DNA of 48,251 bases from Desulfuromonadaceae bacterium (GCA_028712075.1 JAQTQX010000031.1:1-48251), one strand, 5' to 3'. Positions 1-9,698 are shown, counted from the first letter of the stretch. The notes: generated by a model not told the origin, from the letters alone. Program-made: numbers and translations.

Positions 1-9
1 TTTTGCCAT
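1..9 (-). CDS. tuf: Elongation factor Tu, first copy (5' end only)
   Basis: Only the first three codons (Met-Ala-Lys) lie inside the window; the gene runs off the left edge. It is assigned to EF-Tu because it follows rpsL-rpsG-fusA on the same strand, the usual str-operon position, 35 bases after the fusA stop. Its leader has a strong AGGAGGG site, and the bases from that site to the start codon match the leader of the gene at the right edge of the window. EF-Tu delivers aminoacyl-tRNA to the ribosome. The identity rests on context and three codons. Confidence 0.75.
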
Positions 10-44
10 GAGAAAGGCCCTCCTGAGTTACGGAATAGGTTTAA

Positions 45-2135
45 TTAACCTTTTACTTTTGCAACTATCTCTTCAGAAACCGACTTTGGTACAGGTTCAT
101 AATGATCAAACGTCATCGTGTATGTTGCACGGCCCTGAGTTGCAGACCTCAGATCAGTGGAATAACCAAACATTGAAGCAAGCGGTACCATTGCACTTAC
201 CACCTGTGCGCCGGCACGGGAATCCATTCCCATAATACGACCGCGCTTTGAGTTGAGGTCACCAATGACATCCCCCATATACTCTTCAGGTACAACAACC
301 TCGACGGACATGATCGGCTCAAGGATGATTGGACCAGCTTTTGCGCAACCTTCTTTAAAGCCCATTGAACCGGCAATTTTAAACGCCATTTCAGATGAGT
401 CTACTTCGTGATAAGAACCGTCGATAAGAGTTACCTTGATGTCAACAACCGGGAAACCTGCCATTACACCATTGTCAGTAGCCTCTAATGCACCTTTGCC
501 GACAGCTGGAATATATTCACGGGGAACAACGCCGCCTTTGATTGCGTCAACAAACTCAAACCCTTTGCCAGCTTCCTGCGGCTCGATCTCAAGCCATACA
601 TGACCATACTGACCACGACCACCTGATTGGCGAACAAATTTACCCTCAACCTTAACTTTTTTGGTGATAGTTTCACGGTAGGCAACCTGCGGCTTACCAA
701 CATTTGCCTCTACCTTGAACTCACGTTTGAGTCGGTCTACAATAATTTCCAGATGAAGTTCACCCATACCGGAAATGATGGTCTGGCCGGTTTCTTCGTC
801 AGTTTTCACCCGGAATGACGGATCCTCACTGGCAAGCTTCTGAAGTCCGAAGCCAAGTTTTTCCTGCTCGGCTTTCGTCTTTGGCTCGATTGCAATAGAT
901 ATAACCGGTTCAGGGAACTCAATCGACTCAAGAATAACCTGCTTGTCTTCATCACACAATGTGTCGCCGGTTGTCGTATATTTCAAACCAACAGCAGCAG
1001 CAATATCACCGGCATACACTTCTTTAATCTCTTCACGTTTATTGGCATGCATTTTAAGAATACGTCCAATACGTTCCTTCTTCCCTTTGGTTGAGTTGTA
1101 GACATATGAGCCAGCCGCCACAACACCAGAGTAGACACGGAAAAACGTGAGTTGCCCAACAAACGGGTCAGTCATAATTTTGAAGCCAAGCGCAGAGAAT
1201 GGCTCAGAATCAGCTGCTGCACGTTCTATTTCAGCCCCAGAGTCAACATCAATCCCCTTAATAGCAGGGATATCAAGAGGAGAAGGCATATAATCAACAA
1301 CAGCATCAAGAAGATTCTGAACACCTTTGTTTTTAAACGAGGAGCCACAGATAACCGGACAGAACTTGATAGCAATTGTGCCCGTCCGAATAGCGGACAT
1401 TATTTCTTCTTCCGTTAACACTTCCCCGCCAAGATACTTTTCCATAAGAGTATCATCATGACTGGAGATTTCCTCTATCATCTTTTCACGATATTCGTTG
1501 GCTTCAGCAACAAGGTCTGCAGGTATTTCTATTTCTTTGTATTCGGCGCCGAGAGACTCATCGTTCCAAATAACTGCTTTCATCCGAACGAGATCAACAA
1601 CACCCTTAAAATTTTCTTCCTTGCCCACTGGTATCTGAATAGGAAGCGGGTTGGCTTTAAGACGATCTTTAATCATCTGTACACCGCGAAAGAAATCAGC
1701 ACCAACACGGTCCATCTTATTTATAAAGGCAAGACGCGGAACGCCATACTTGTCAGCCTGACGCCACACCGTCTCTGATTGCGGCTCAACTCCGCCAACC
1801 GAACAAAATACAGCTACTGCACCATCAAGAACTCTGAGGGAGCGTTCAACTTCAATAGTGAAGTCAACATGACCAGGAGTATCAATAATATTAATATTAT
1901 AATCTCTCCAACTACAGGTTGTGGCAGCTGAGGTAATGGTAATGCCACGCTCCTGCTCCTGTTCCATCCAGTCCATCGTTGCGGTACCTTCATGTACTTC
2001 ACCGATCTTATGCGAAACTCCGGTGTAATACAGAATACGCTCGGTAGTTGTTGTCTTACCGGCATCAATATGCGCCATGATGCCAATGTTTCTATATTTT
2101 ACAAGTGGTGATAAGCGGGGCACAGAATCCTCCAA
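45..2135 (-). CDS. fusA: Elongation factor G
   Basis: Translocation GTPase of the ribosome, 696 residues, normal for bacterial EF-G. The N-terminal G domain shows the G1 loop ([19 protein letters not shown]), the G2/G3 elements ([19 protein letters not shown]) and the G4 motif NKMD. Later segments match EF-G domains II to V, including the GRGQYGHV and EPIMSVEV stretches. It lies 14 bases downstream of rpsG on the same strand and is followed by tuf, so it belongs to the str operon. The start at 2135 puts the G domain about ten residues later than in short-leader EF-Gs, which is acceptable. The assignment is essentially certain. Confidence 0.98.
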   Translation of the reverse strand: MEDSVPRLSPLVKYRNIGIMAHIDAGKTTTTERILYYTGVSHKIGEVHEGTATMDWMEQEQERGITITSAATTCSWRDYNINIIDTPGHVDFTIEVERSLRVLDGAVAVFCSVGGVEPQSETVWRQADKYGVPRLAFINKMDRVGADFFRGVQMIKDRLKANPLPIQIPVGKEENFKGVVDLVRMKAVIWNDESLGAEYKEIEIPADLVAEANEYREKMIEEISSHDDTLMEKYLGGEVLTEEEIMSAIRTGTIAIKFCPVICGSSFKNKGVQNLLDAVVDYMPSPLDIPAIKGIDVDSGAEIERAAADSEPFSALGFKIMTDPFVGQLTFFRVYSGVVAAGSYVYNSTKGKKERIGRILKMHANKREEIKEVYAGDIAAAVGLKYTTTGDTLCDEDKQVILESIEFPEPVISIAIEPKTKAEQEKLGFGLQKLASEDPSFRVKTDEETGQTIISGMGELHLEIIVDRLKREFKVEANVGKPQVAYRETITKKVKVEGKFVRQSGGRGQYGHVWLEIEPQEAGKGFEFVDAIKGGVVPREYIPAVGKGALEATDNGVMAGFPVVDIKVTLIDGSYHEVDSSEMAFKIAGSMGFKEGCAKAGPIILEPIMSVEVVVPEEYMGDVIGDLNSKRGRIMGMDSRAGAQVVSAMVPLASMFGYSTDLRSATQGRATYTMTFDHYEPVPKSVSEEIVAKVKG

Positions 2136-2149
2136 ATACGATTAAACTA

Positions 2150-2620
2150 CTACCAGCGGTAATGAGCGAAGGCACGGTTGGCTTCCGCCATTTTGTGCAC
2201 GTCTTCACGTTTCTTCACAGCAGAACCTCTGTTATTAAACGCATCCAGAATTTCACCTGCCAGCTTGTCCTTCATTGTTTTTTCACTGCGGGCTGACGAA
2301 TACTTGATCAGCCAGCGCATAGCAAGCGACATGCGACGCTCGGGGCGGACCTCAATCGGCACCTGGTAGGTCGAACCACCCACACGACGCGATTTGACTT
2401 CCAGCATCGGCTTAATATTATCAAGGCTCTTTTTAAGGACCTTTACCGCCTCATCATTCGATCTCTGGGCAACAAGCTCAAGCGCTCCGTACATAATAGA
2501 CTCGGCGACACTTTTTTTACCCGCAAGCATGAGAGAGTTGATCAGCTTGGCCACAACCTTGTCGTTAAACTTTGGATCCGGCAGTATTATTCTTTTTGGT
2601 ACTTCTCTTCTTCTCGGCAT
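2150..2620 (-). CDS. rpsG: 30S ribosomal protein S7
   Basis: 156 residues, the usual S7 length, beginning [11 protein letters not shown]7 nucleates assembly of the small-subunit head by binding the 3' domain of 16S rRNA, and in many bacteria it also represses its own operon. Typical S7 stretches are visible: [16 protein letters not shown], the GGSTYQVP beta-hairpin and the C-terminal NRAFAHYRW. It sits between rpsL (31 bases upstream) and fusA (14 bases downstream), so co-transcription is expected. Confidence 0.98.
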   Translation of the reverse strand: MPRRREVPKRIILPDPKFNDKVVAKLINSLMLAGKKSVAESIMYGALELVAQRSNDEAVKVLKKSLDNIKPMLEVKSRRVGGSTYQVPIEVRPERRMSLAMRWLIKYSSARSEKTMKDKLAGEILDAFNNRGSAVKKREDVHKMAEANRAFAHYRW

Positions 2621-2651
2621 ATATTTCCCCTCAAATTAATCAGGTTCAGTA

Positions 2652-3023
2652 TTATTTAGGACGCTTTGCGCCATATTTTGAACGGCTCTGCAAACGACCC
2701 TTGACACCTACTGAATCGAGCGTACCGCGCACAATGTGATAACGAACGCCCGGAAGATCTTTTACCCTGCCGCCACGTATCAAAACAACTGAGTGCTCCT
2801 GTAGATTATGACCAACGCCCGGGATATACGATGTCACCTCTAAGCCGTTTGTCAGACGAACCCTAGCAACTTTACGAAGAGCAGAGTTAGGCTTTTTAGG
2901 CGTCGTTGTATAAACCCTAGTACAGACACCACGCTTTTGCGGACAGCACTTAAGGGCTGGGGCTGTCGATTTGTCCTTTTTACTTTCCCTACCTGACCTG
3001 ATCAGCTGGTTGATTGTTGGCAT
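2652..3023 (-). CDS. rpsL: 30S ribosomal protein S12
   Basis: Decoding-centre protein of the small subunit, 123 residues from the chosen start ([12 protein letters not shown]). An in-frame ATG eight codons upstream would add MHLENLTT, which S12 proteins lack. The chosen ATG has a GGAG site about twelve bases upstream. The conserved decoding loops are present: the [15 protein letters not shown] region and [29 protein letters not shown]. Lysines at the usual streptomycin-resistance positions are retained, so a sensitive-type S12 is inferred. It is the first gene of the operon here; rpoC, its usual upstream neighbour, is absent. Confidence 0.98.
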   Translation of the reverse strand: MPTINQLIRSGRESKKDKSTAPALKCCPQKRGVCTRVYTTTPKKPNSALRKVARVRLTNGLEVTSYIPGVGHNLQEHSVVLIRGGRVKDLPGVRYHIVRGTLDSVGVKGRLQSRSKYGAKRPK

Positions 3024-3084
3024 AGTCGTCAAATTCTCCAGATGCAAATATTTCGATAAAAGCCCGAAAACGAGCGAACGCGCA

Positions 3085-3114
3085 AATTAACAAACTTACA
3101 AATGTAATGTCAAT
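3085..3114 (-). promoter_or_regulatory. Probable sigma-70 promoter of the str operon
   Basis: On the minus strand TTGACA (3114-3109) is followed after 18 bases by TTAATT (3090-3085), about 60 bases before the rpsL start. The -35 is perfect and the -10 is weak. A promoter is needed here because rpsL is not preceded by rpoC. Confidence 0.55.
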
Positions 3115-3499
3115 ACATTTTTTTGAACATTATGCATTGTTACGCAACGCACAACTACATAGCTAATGTCTGCCATAACCGGCAGCCACTAAAGACACAA
3201 AGCTCTATCTTATTGTTTTTCGTACGGACTTACTTCACAACCGGGACGCTCTGACTAATAAAAGGATGGGAATGGAATAGTTAGCAGGGTCGGAATTTCA
3301 CCGACATCTCCATTCGGGTCAGTAGCGTTAAAACATCTTGCTCTAAACAAGAATTGATCTTCTACTCTTTTTGATAGTTGGATGTCAACATAAAATTACA
3401 GATTTATATAATTTTTCTTTTATACTCTGTTTACTCTGGCTTAAATCACTCGGTAAACTTTTATAATCTTTTGATAACAAAGGGATTGAGACATTTTTG
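3115..3499. other. AT-rich gap without a gene
   Basis: This stretch lies between the divergent str and amino-acid-uptake operons. No reading frame with a plausible ribosome-binding site, no RNA gene and no strong terminator was found. It probably holds upstream elements of the two promoters that flank it. Confidence 0.5.
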
Positions 3500-3527
3500 T
3501 TGACAATTGTATGCACTTTTCTATAGG
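3500..3527 (+). promoter_or_regulatory. Sigma-70 promoter of the polar amino-acid ABC operon
   Basis: TTGACA (3500-3505) and TATAGG (3522-3527) are separated by 16 bases. They lie about 60 bases upstream of the binding-protein start at 3586. An in-frame ATG at 3511 falls inside this promoter, which argues against the longer reading of the gene. Confidence 0.65.
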
Positions 3528-3585
3528 TATTTCTGCCGTCAAATGCACTTTCGTATTCAATGTCATCAAAAAAGGAGATCCAAAG

Positions 3586-4329
3586 ATGAGAATTTTTCGT
3601 ACCCTTTCTGTCGCCGCATTATTGATTGCATCACTGACCACCGCTGCTTTTGCTGCTACAAAAAGCATTAAAGTTGCAACTGACGCCACCTGGCCTCCCA
3701 TGGAAATGGTTGATGCTAATAAGAAGATTGTCGGCTACGATATCGATTTTCTCAATGCTGTCGCCAAGGAAGCCGGAGTAGCCGTTGAATTTAAAAACAC
3801 TGCTTGGGACGGCATTTTTGCCGGACTCGATTCAGGCCAATATGACGCTATTATTTCCTCTGTAACCATAACCGATGAGCGTAAGGCCAAGTATGACTTT
3901 ACTGATGCATACACCAGTATCGGCCAGATACTGATCGTACCCAAAACCGACAAAACATCCAAAACCATTGCAGACTTGAAAGGTAAAAAAGTCGGGTCAC
4001 AAATCGGCACAACCGGAACCATGGAAGTGAAGAAAGTTGCCGGCGTCGAATCAAAAACCTACGATGAAGTCGGCCTCGCATTCGAAGACATGGCTTCCGG
4101 GCGGATTGACGGCGTCGTGTGCGATGAACCGGTTGCTGCCCACTTTGCCCTGCAGAAAAAAGAATACAAAGACAAGTTCAAGATTGTTGGCAAAGCATTC
4201 ACTAAAGAGGGTTATGGAATTGTTGTGAAGAAGGGTAACAAGGAACTGGTTAACCTGCTCAACAAAGGCATTAAAGCGGTTAAAGCCAAGAAGATCGACA
4301 CCAAAATTCACACCAAATGGGTTAAGTAA
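3586..4329 (+). CDS. Polar amino-acid ABC transporter, periplasmic binding protein
   Basis: Binds a polar amino acid (glutamine/glutamate/histidine/arginine class) in the periplasm and hands it to the permease encoded next. 247 residues. The start is set at MRIFRTLSVAALL because it follows a GGAG site and begins a clear Sec signal peptide ending near TTAAFA. The mature part has SBP_bac_3 features: ATDATWPPMEMVD near the N-terminus, GYDIDFLNAVAKEAG, and the central IADLKGKKVGSQIGTTG hinge. Substrate cannot be fixed by eye; glnH or gltI-like are the nearest names. First gene of a three-gene transporter operon. Confidence 0.92.
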   Translation: MRIFRTLSVAALLIASLTTAAFAATKSIKVATDATWPPMEMVDANKKIVGYDIDFLNAVAKEAGVAVEFKNTAWDGIFAGLDSGQYDAIISSVTITDERKAKYDFTDAYTSIGQILIVPKTDKTSKTIADLKGKKVGSQIGTTGTMEVKKVAGVESKTYDEVGLAFEDMASGRIDGVVCDEPVAAHFALQKKEYKDKFKIVGKAFTKEGYGIVVKKGNKELVNLLNKGIKAVKAKKIDTKIHTKWVK

Positions 4330-4339
4330 TCTGTTCACT

Positions 4340-4372
4340 CAGGGTGAGGGGCTAATCATGTCCCCCACCCTG
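4340..4372 (+). promoter_or_regulatory. Stem-loop between binding-protein and permease genes
   Basis: CAGGGTG plus GGGG pairs with CCCC plus CACCCTG around a ten-base loop, with one bulged A. No T-run follows, so it is probably not a full terminator. Hairpins in this place commonly protect the upstream message and keep binding protein above permease. That role is inferred. Confidence 0.55.
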
Positions 4373-4382
4373 TTCATTCTCC

Positions 4383-5171
4383 ATGATCAACAAACAATCA
4401 ACTCATACACCAATAGAAGTTGGTGACGGAGCCGCAATCCCGCACAAAGACGACAGCGGACTTTTTACCGCTTGGCGGATAGCCTTTTTCGGCGCTATCA
4501 TCCTTTGTCTGTTTCTGGCGTTTGGCCGTTCTGAACAATATCTGGCAATTTTTAAATTTGTTCCGGACGGCATACTTGTAACCTTCAAGGTGACAATCGG
4601 CGCCATTCTTCTGTCCATCGTCTTCGGACTGATCGCCGGTTTGGGTAGAATTTCAAGCAACCGCCTGATCAACGGAACTGCGTCATTATATGTTGAAGTG
4701 ATTCGCGGAATTCCTCTGCTTGTTCAGCTCTTTTACATTTATTATGCTCTGGGTCGTTTCATCAGAATTCCTGATATTCTGAGCGCCATCATAGCCATGG
4801 CGTTCTGTTATGGCGCCTACATGGCGGAAATTTTCCGGGCCGGCATCCAATCCATTCCAAAAGGGCAGATAGAGGCCGCGCTCTCCCTCGGCATGTCGCG
4901 CAGACAGGCCATGCAGCAGGTCATTCTGCCCCAGGCCTTCAAGGTTGTGCTGCCGCCGATCGGCAACGAGTTTATCGCCCTTTTGAAAGATTCGTCTCTG
5001 GTTTCGATACTTGCTGTTGCCGACCTGTTGCGCCGCGGTAGAGAATATGCGTCAGAAACCTTCAACTACTTTGAAACCTATACCGTCATCGCCTTGATTT
5101 ATCTGATTATGACGCTCTTCTTTTCCAAGCTGATCAGCCTCATGGAGGAAAAACTCAATGACGGCCACTAG
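4383..5171 (+). CDS. Polar amino-acid ABC transporter, permease
   Basis: Inner-membrane permease of the HisM/GlnP type, 262 residues. It has hydrophobic helices near residues 30-47 and 60-88 and further ones to the C-terminus. The EAA coupling loop is visible as [29 protein letters not shown], and [14 protein letters not shown] is a family hallmark. The N-terminus is a longer hydrophilic extension than usual, and no good Shine-Dalgarno is seen before the ATG at 4383, so the start is the least certain part. Its 3' end overlaps the ATPase gene by 14 bases, which suggests translational coupling. Confidence 0.92.
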   Translation: MINKQSTHTPIEVGDGAAIPHKDDSGLFTAWRIAFFGAIILCLFLAFGRSEQYLAIFKFVPDGILVTFKVTIGAILLSIVFGLIAGLGRISSNRLINGTASLYVEVIRGIPLLVQLFYIYYALGRFIRIPDILSAIIAMAFCYGAYMAEIFRAGIQSIPKGQIEAALSLGMSRRQAMQQVILPQAFKVVLPPIGNEFIALLKDSSLVSILAVADLLRRGREYASETFNYFETYTVIALIYLIMTLFFSKLISLMEEKLNDGH

Positions 5172-5901
5172 TCGCCCGATGATCGAGGTTACCGGGGTTT
5201 CAAAATTCTTCGGTTCATTCCAGGCGCTTAAGGACATCTCTTTTACCGTCACCGATGGTGAGAAGGTCGTTATCATCGGTCCAAGCGGATCCGGCAAGAG
5301 CACCATCCTCCGCTCGATCAACTGCCTTGAATCGATTGACCGGGGGAAAATTATAGTTGACGGTATGGATGTCAGCGACCCGACAACCGATATCTGTAAA
5401 GTGCGTGAGGAGGTTGGCATGGTCTTTCAGTCCTTCAACCTGTTCCCCCACAAAACCGTGCTTGAAAACCTGACCCTCGCCCAGACCGTAGTCCGCAAAC
5501 GCAGCAAGAGTGAAGCTGAAGACATTGCCATGGAACTCTTGCACAAGGTCAATATCACCGAAAAGGCCTCCGCGTATCCGGCCAAACTCTCCGGCGGCCA
5601 GCAGCAGCGGGTGGCAATTGCCCGTTCGCTGGCGATGAACCCCAAGGCAATCCTGTTTGACGAACCAACCTCGGCACTTGATCCGGAGATGATCGGTGAA
5701 GTGCTGGACGTCATGAAAACCCTTGCGCTCGAAGGAATGACCATGGTGGTGGTAACCCACGAAATGGGCTTTGCCCGCGAAGTTGCCGACCGGGTTATTT
5801 TTATGGATCATGGCAGCATCGTTGAGGAAGGGACACCCGAGCACTTTTTTACCGCCCCGAATCATGAACGAGCTAAACTGTTTTTAAGTCAGATTCTGTA
5901 A
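5158..5901 (+). CDS. Polar amino-acid ABC transporter, ATPase
   Basis: Cytoplasmic ATPase of the GlnQ type, 247 residues, which powers the permease. It has the complete ABC motif set: Walker [10 protein letters not shown] near residue 40, the Q-loop in [13 protein letters not shown], signature LSGGQQQR, Walker [14 protein letters not shown] and the switch histidine in [10 protein letters not shown]. The start ATG overlaps the permease end, giving a tight operon. It probably works only with the two preceding gene products. Confidence 0.95.
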   Translation: MTATSRPMIEVTGVSKFFGSFQALKDISFTVTDGEKVVIIGPSGSGKSTILRSINCLESIDRGKIIVDGMDVSDPTTDICKVREEVGMVFQSFNLFPHKTVLENLTLAQTVVRKRSKSEAEDIAMELLHKVNITEKASAYPAKLSGGQQQRVAIARSLAMNPKAILFDEPTSALDPEMIGEVLDVMKTLALEGMTMVVVTHEMGFAREVADRVIFMDHGSIVEEGTPEHFFTAPNHERAKLFLSQIL

Positions 5902-5920
5902 CTCCGGTCATCGACTGGAG
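5902..5920 (+). promoter_or_regulatory. Short hairpin after the ATPase gene
   Basis: CTCCGGTC and GACTGGAG form an eight-pair stem (one G-T) with a three-base loop directly after the stop codon. No T-run follows. It may be a partial attenuator before the porin gene. Confidence 0.35.
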
Positions 5921-5958
5921 CATTCTCACAGCAGGACATCACACACAGGAGGTAGTAA

Positions 5959-7248
5959 ATGAAGAAGAGCAAAACTTTGGCAGCGCTTGTAACAATGGGA
6001 CTTGCCGCAGCGGTCGCAACTCCGGCAATGGCGCTGGAAAATCAGTTCAGTGGTTCATTCACCTCGTTTTATGATCTCTCGAATTATAGTGCAAATGGAA
6101 TACTTGCAAATGATACAAAGACTCAGAACTACTTTGTTCAACGGGTTAGCCTCGGTTATACTGCCAAGGCAACTGAAGATGTAAAACTGGTAACAAAATT
6201 TGAGATGGACTACAACTACTGGGGCAATAGTTCTTATACTAGTGGTGGTGGTACAGGCGGCGCAATTGGTGCAGACAGTGTGAATTTGGAGACAAAAAAC
6301 CTGTATCTTGACCTGAATGCAACAAAGTCCCTGAATGCCAAACTTGGCATGCAAGGCAATAGGGATGCCTTTAAAGGGGTGATTTTTGACTCCGACATGG
6401 CGGGTATACTTCTTTCACATAGCTGCAATGATAAGATTAGCGGATCCGTTGGTTTTTTCCGCTTAAATGATGCTTACGGCAACTCCAATCTCGCCATTGC
6501 AAATCCAACCATTGGCAAAAACACTCAGGATATGTTCATGCTTGATGGTAAGTACAGCCTCTCAAAAGGGACAAAAGTAGGCGCTGCATATTATTATATC
6601 GGCGACAAGGGATTTGATGCAGCTGAACCGAATACAACTGCCGTAGTGGACGCAAAAGTGCATACACTCGGCCTGAACGCTGAAACTGTTGTTGGTCCGT
6701 TATCACTCAATGGTTTTGCCCTTGCCCAGTTCGGCGATCTTAACGCAACAGACGACGCAAAAGGATATGCTTTCAACTTAGGCGCGAAAATGCCACTGGC
6801 TGGCGGTACTGCACGTGCAGAATTCCTCTATGTATCCGGCGGGGACAACGCTCTCTATGTAGTACCCGGTGAAGGTGGGGCGTTCTACGACAATGAAATG
6901 ATCATGCTCAGTCGTGACAAGAATGCAACTTCAATTGATAACGCTCTCGTCTTTGATGTCAACAACGGCAATGAAGGTGTTATTTTTGGTTCAGTCGGCT
7001 ATGACTACGATTTCTCACCAAAGTTGTACGGCAGCGTCAATGCCGGCTTCGCTATGGTTGCTAAAAACACCACAAACAACAATGATTATCTCGGCACCGA
7101 GATCAACTGCGAGGCAAACTACAAACTGACTTCTGACGTAACACTTGGCGCACGCGCCGGTTACGTCGTATTGGGTGATTACTACGACGCATCTCCGTCC
7201 GTTGACAACCCTTACGACATCAAATTGCTTGCTAAATTCTCTTTCTAG
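5959..7248 (+). CDS. Outer-membrane porin
   Basis: Predicted beta-barrel porin, 429 residues, preceded by AGGAGG at a normal distance. A Sec signal peptide (MKKSKTLAALVTMGLAAAVA, cleavage after PAMA) is followed by Gly/Asn/Asp-rich alternating strands, and the protein ends in ...KLLAKFSF, a terminal phenylalanine recognised by the Bam machinery. It is placed between two amino-acid uptake systems in the same direction, so it may supply the outer-membrane step for their substrates, but that is inference. A strong terminator follows. The exact porin family is not identifiable by eye. Confidence 0.8.
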   Translation: MKKSKTLAALVTMGLAAAVATPAMALENQFSGSFTSFYDLSNYSANGILANDTKTQNYFVQRVSLGYTAKATEDVKLVTKFEMDYNYWGNSSYTSGGGTGGAIGADSVNLETKNLYLDLNATKSLNAKLGMQGNRDAFKGVIFDSDMAGILLSHSCNDKISGSVGFFRLNDAYGNSNLAIANPTIGKNTQDMFMLDGKYSLSKGTKVGAAYYYIGDKGFDAAEPNTTAVVDAKVHTLGLNAETVVGPLSLNGFALAQFGDLNATDDAKGYAFNLGAKMPLAGGTARAEFLYVSGGDNALYVVPGEGGAFYDNEMIMLSRDKNATSIDNALVFDVNNGNEGVIFGSVGYDYDFSPKLYGSVNAGFAMVAKNTTNNNDYLGTEINCEANYKLTSDVTLGARAGYVVLGDYYDASPSVDNPYDIKLLAKFSF

Positions 7249-7266
7249 TATCAGACTGACTGCGAT

Positions 7267-7300
7267 CTCCGAGGCAATAGCGCCTCGGAGGTTTGTTTTT
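7267..7300 (+). terminator. Rho-independent terminator after the porin
   Basis: CTCCGAGGC (7267-7275) pairs perfectly with GCCTCGGAG (7282-7290) around a six-base loop, followed by GTTTGTTTTT. It separates the porin transcript from the livK-like gene. Confidence 0.9.
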
Positions 7301-7337
7301 CCACTAGCACCACACACCACGAAGGAAGGAGACACAC

Positions 7338-8525
7338 ATGAGTTTTAAAAAAGTTTCCGCACTGTTGTTGACCGCTGTACTGGCTCTGTCTGTGACTGCC
7401 GGCTGCAAAAAGAAGGAAGAAGCACCAAAAGCTGAAGCTCCCAAAGCTGCCGCTGACACCATCAAAATTGGCTTCTTGGGCGCTCTGACCGGCGACGTTG
7501 CCATGTTCGGCAAGCCGACTCTGGAAGGTATGAAAATGGCAGCAGAGGAACTGAATGCCGCCGGCGGTGTTCTGGGCAAGAAAATTGAAATTGTTGAAGC
7601 CGATAACCGTGGCGACAAACAGGAAGGCGCTTCCGTCACCCAAAAACTGATCAGCCGTGACAACGTTGTCGCTATTGTTGGCGACCCGACGACCGGCATC
7701 ACCAAAGTTGCCGCTCCGATCGCCCAGAAGGCTCAGATTGTACTGCTCTCCGCAGGCGCCACCGGCCCGGGCGTTGTTGAGAACGGCGATTTCATCTTCC
7801 GTAACACCCTTCTCGACAGCGTCGCCATCCCGGCATGTATCGACTACTTTGCCAACGACCTGAAATACAAGAAAGTCGCCATCATCACTTCCGACAACAA
7901 CGATTACAGCGTTGGCTTCTCCCAGACATTCCGTGATGCCGCCAAAGGCAAAGGCATTACCATTGTTGCTGATGAAAAAATCAAGGATGGCGACAAGGAT
8001 TTCAGCGGCCAGGTCACCAACATCAAAGCCAAGAAGCCTGATGTCATCTTCTTCTCCGGTTACTACACCGAGGGCGCTCTGATCATGAAAGAAGCCCGTA
8101 AACAGGGCGTTAAAGCCAACATGTTCGGCGGCGACGGCCTCTTCTCTCCTGAATTCATCAATCTGGGCGGATCCGCTGTTGAAGGCTCCATGTCAGCTCT
8201 CGGCTTCTCCCCCGAGCAGGCTTCTCCTGAAACCGCAAAATTCATCGATGCATTCTCGAAGAAATTCGCCGGTCAGGTCCCCGGTCTGTTTGATGCTCAA
8301 GGCTACGACGGCGTCATGATGATTGCCGATGCTATCAAACGCGCCAACAGTGCAGACCCGAAAGTATTCAAAGATGCTGTAGCAAAAACGAAAGACTTCA
8401 AAGGTGTTTCCGGCACAATCACTATCCGTGCCAACCGCGAGCCGATCAAAACTCCGCTCTGCCTGCTGGCAGTCAAAGACGGCAAGTTCGCCCTGAAAGC
8501 CAAAGTACCGGTCAAGATGGACTAA
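7338..8525 (+). CDS. Branched-chain amino-acid ABC transporter, binding lipoprotein
   Basis: LivK-type solute-binding protein of the receptor-ligand-binding fold, 395 residues, preceded by AAGGAGA. The N-terminus is a lipoprotein signal with lipobox VTAGC and a charged KKKEEAPK linker, so it should be anchored to a membrane. The mature part shows family features: IKIGFLGALTGDVAMFGKPTL, AAEELNAAGGVLGKKIEIV and AIVGDPTTGITKVAAPI. It lies upstream of livHMGF, which encode the matching membrane and ATPase parts, but a transporter pseudogene and two terminators now separate them. Confidence 0.93.
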   Translation: MSFKKVSALLLTAVLALSVTAGCKKKEEAPKAEAPKAAADTIKIGFLGALTGDVAMFGKPTLEGMKMAAEELNAAGGVLGKKIEIVEADNRGDKQEGASVTQKLISRDNVVAIVGDPTTGITKVAAPIAQKAQIVLLSAGATGPGVVENGDFIFRNTLLDSVAIPACIDYFANDLKYKKVAIITSDNNDYSVGFSQTFRDAAKGKGITIVADEKIKDGDKDFSGQVTNIKAKKPDVIFFSGYYTEGALIMKEARKQGVKANMFGGDGLFSPEFINLGGSAVEGSMSALGFSPEQASPETAKFIDAFSKKFAGQVPGLFDAQGYDGVMMIADAIKRANSADPKVFKDAVAKTKDFKGVSGTITIRANREPIKTPLCLLAVKDGKFALKAKVPVKMD

Positions 8526-8552
8526 CCCACTACGTTGCAAGCCGTACCAGCA

Positions 8553-8586
8553 AGCGGCGTCGGTCTTATCCGGCGCCGCTTTTGTG
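8553..8586 (+). terminator. Terminator after the branched-chain binding protein
   Basis: AGCGGCG (8553-8559) pairs with CGCCGCT (8574-8580) and the stem continues inward through TCGG/CCGG; TTTGTGT follows. It should end most livK transcripts. Confidence 0.75.
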
Positions 8587-8599
8587 TACTGCAAATGGT

Positions 8600-8706
8600 A
8601 TTCAACACTGAGACACCGAGACACTGAGGAGGAATACATTGAAGATGCCACTCCTCTCCATGCCTGATCAGAAAATGGCGACTTTCTCCATGCCTCTGTG
8701 TTGAAT
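8600..8706. repeat. Imperfect palindromic intergenic repeat, copy 1
   Basis: The left arm ATTCAACACTGAG (8600-8612) matches the reverse complement of CTCTGTGTTGAAT (8694-8706) at 12 of 13 positions. Inside are a second inverted pair (GAGGAG/CTCCTC) and the GAGACACCGAGACACTGAG string. It resembles the CACAGAGACACGGAG-type elements I associate with Geobacter intergenic regions. A second member lies at 13138-13261. It abuts the start of the broken EamA gene. Confidence 0.6.
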
Positions 8707-8716
8707 CAAGCCTGCA

Positions 8717-9595
8717 ATGAATAATATTGGATCTCATGGCACATGGTTGATCCTGCTGGCTGCAATCCTCTGGGGCACGACAGGCACCACCCAGGCATTT
8801 GCACCTTCCGATGCGCATCCCCTCGGCGCTCTGCGCTTGGCAATTGGTGGTGCCCTGCTGCTGTTTGCCATACTGCGTGGCCAGATCACCCGTAACAGCT
8901 TCCGGTAACCTGGCATCATTATTCTTGCAGCTTTTCTGGTCGCCGCATATCAGATTCTGTTTTTCAAGGCGGTGATTACGACCGGAGTTGCCGTCGGCAC
9001 TATGGTGGCAATTGGAAGTGGTCCGCTCTTTGCCGGCCTGCTCGCATATTTGATACACAATGAGCGGTCGGACCGACGCTGGCTGATTGCAACAACTCTT
9101 GCTGTTGCCGGATTGTTGATCCTCTTTTTTGCGACGCCTGGTGATGTATCCCAGGTAAAACCGATCGGGGTGCTCATGGCTCTGGCTGTCGGCGCTTTTT
9201 ACGCAGGATACGCACTCGCCATCAAGCGTCTGCTCCCTGGAAATTCCCCTGATGCCGTTATTGCTATCGTATTCACTCTGGGCGGAATACTGCTTACACC
9301 GTTTCTTTTTGGAGCTGATCTGCGCTGGGCCATTGCACCAAACGGCATTCTTGTCGTGCTGCATCTCGGATTAGTCGCCACAGCGTTGGCATACATACCG
9401 TTTGCACGCGCCTTGCGCACAGTTCCTGCGGTTCATGCCGTTACTCTGTCGCTTGCCGAACCGCTCACTGCTGCGGTCCTCGGCATAGTTGTTCTCAAGG
9501 AGCATCTGACGCCTGCATCCACTTTCGGTATGGCAATGATTATAGCCGGATTGGGCGTGCTGGAAATAAACCGTTCCGGAAACATTAGAAAATGA
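8717..9595 (+). pseudogene. EamA/DMT-family transporter broken by an in-frame stop
   Basis: The reading frame from 8717 encodes a ten-helix drug/metabolite transporter of the EamA family, 292 codons overall. It starts GTWLILLAAILWGTTGTTQAF and ends with the second EamA repeat (ALRTVPAVHAVTLSLAEPLTAAVLG). A TAA at 8906-8908 interrupts it after 63 codons, and the same frame then continues with PGIIILAAFLVAAYQILFFKA, so a single base change explains the break. A downstream ATG at 8972 could give a shorter protein lacking three helices, which is unlikely to work. No Shine-Dalgarno is seen at 8717. It sits between livK and livH. Confidence 0.8.
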
Positions 9596-9619
9596 GCGTT
9601 TCCGGATTGTCATTTTTTT
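9575..9619 (+). terminator. Terminator overlapping the end of the EamA pseudogene
   Basis: TCCGGAAAC (9575-9583) pairs with GTTTCCGGA (9598-9606); TTGTCATTTTTTT follows. The stop codon lies in the loop. It implies that livHMGF needs its own promoter further downstream. Confidence 0.8.
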
Positions 9620-9698
9620 CAGATACAGGTATGGTTGCCAACATTTTGAAATGATTCGCAGCACCGAGGCAGATTTACATCTTCAATGAGGAGCCCGC

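Noticed and set aside
2652..3047. Longer S12 with an eight-residue N-terminal extension
   Set aside because: The [11 protein letters not shown] start is universal for S12 and has its own GGAG site.
8522..9364. Minus-strand frame of 280 codons
   Set aside because: Antisense to the EamA pseudogene and the repeat before it; composition is rich in Gln/Cys/Arg and unlike a real protein.
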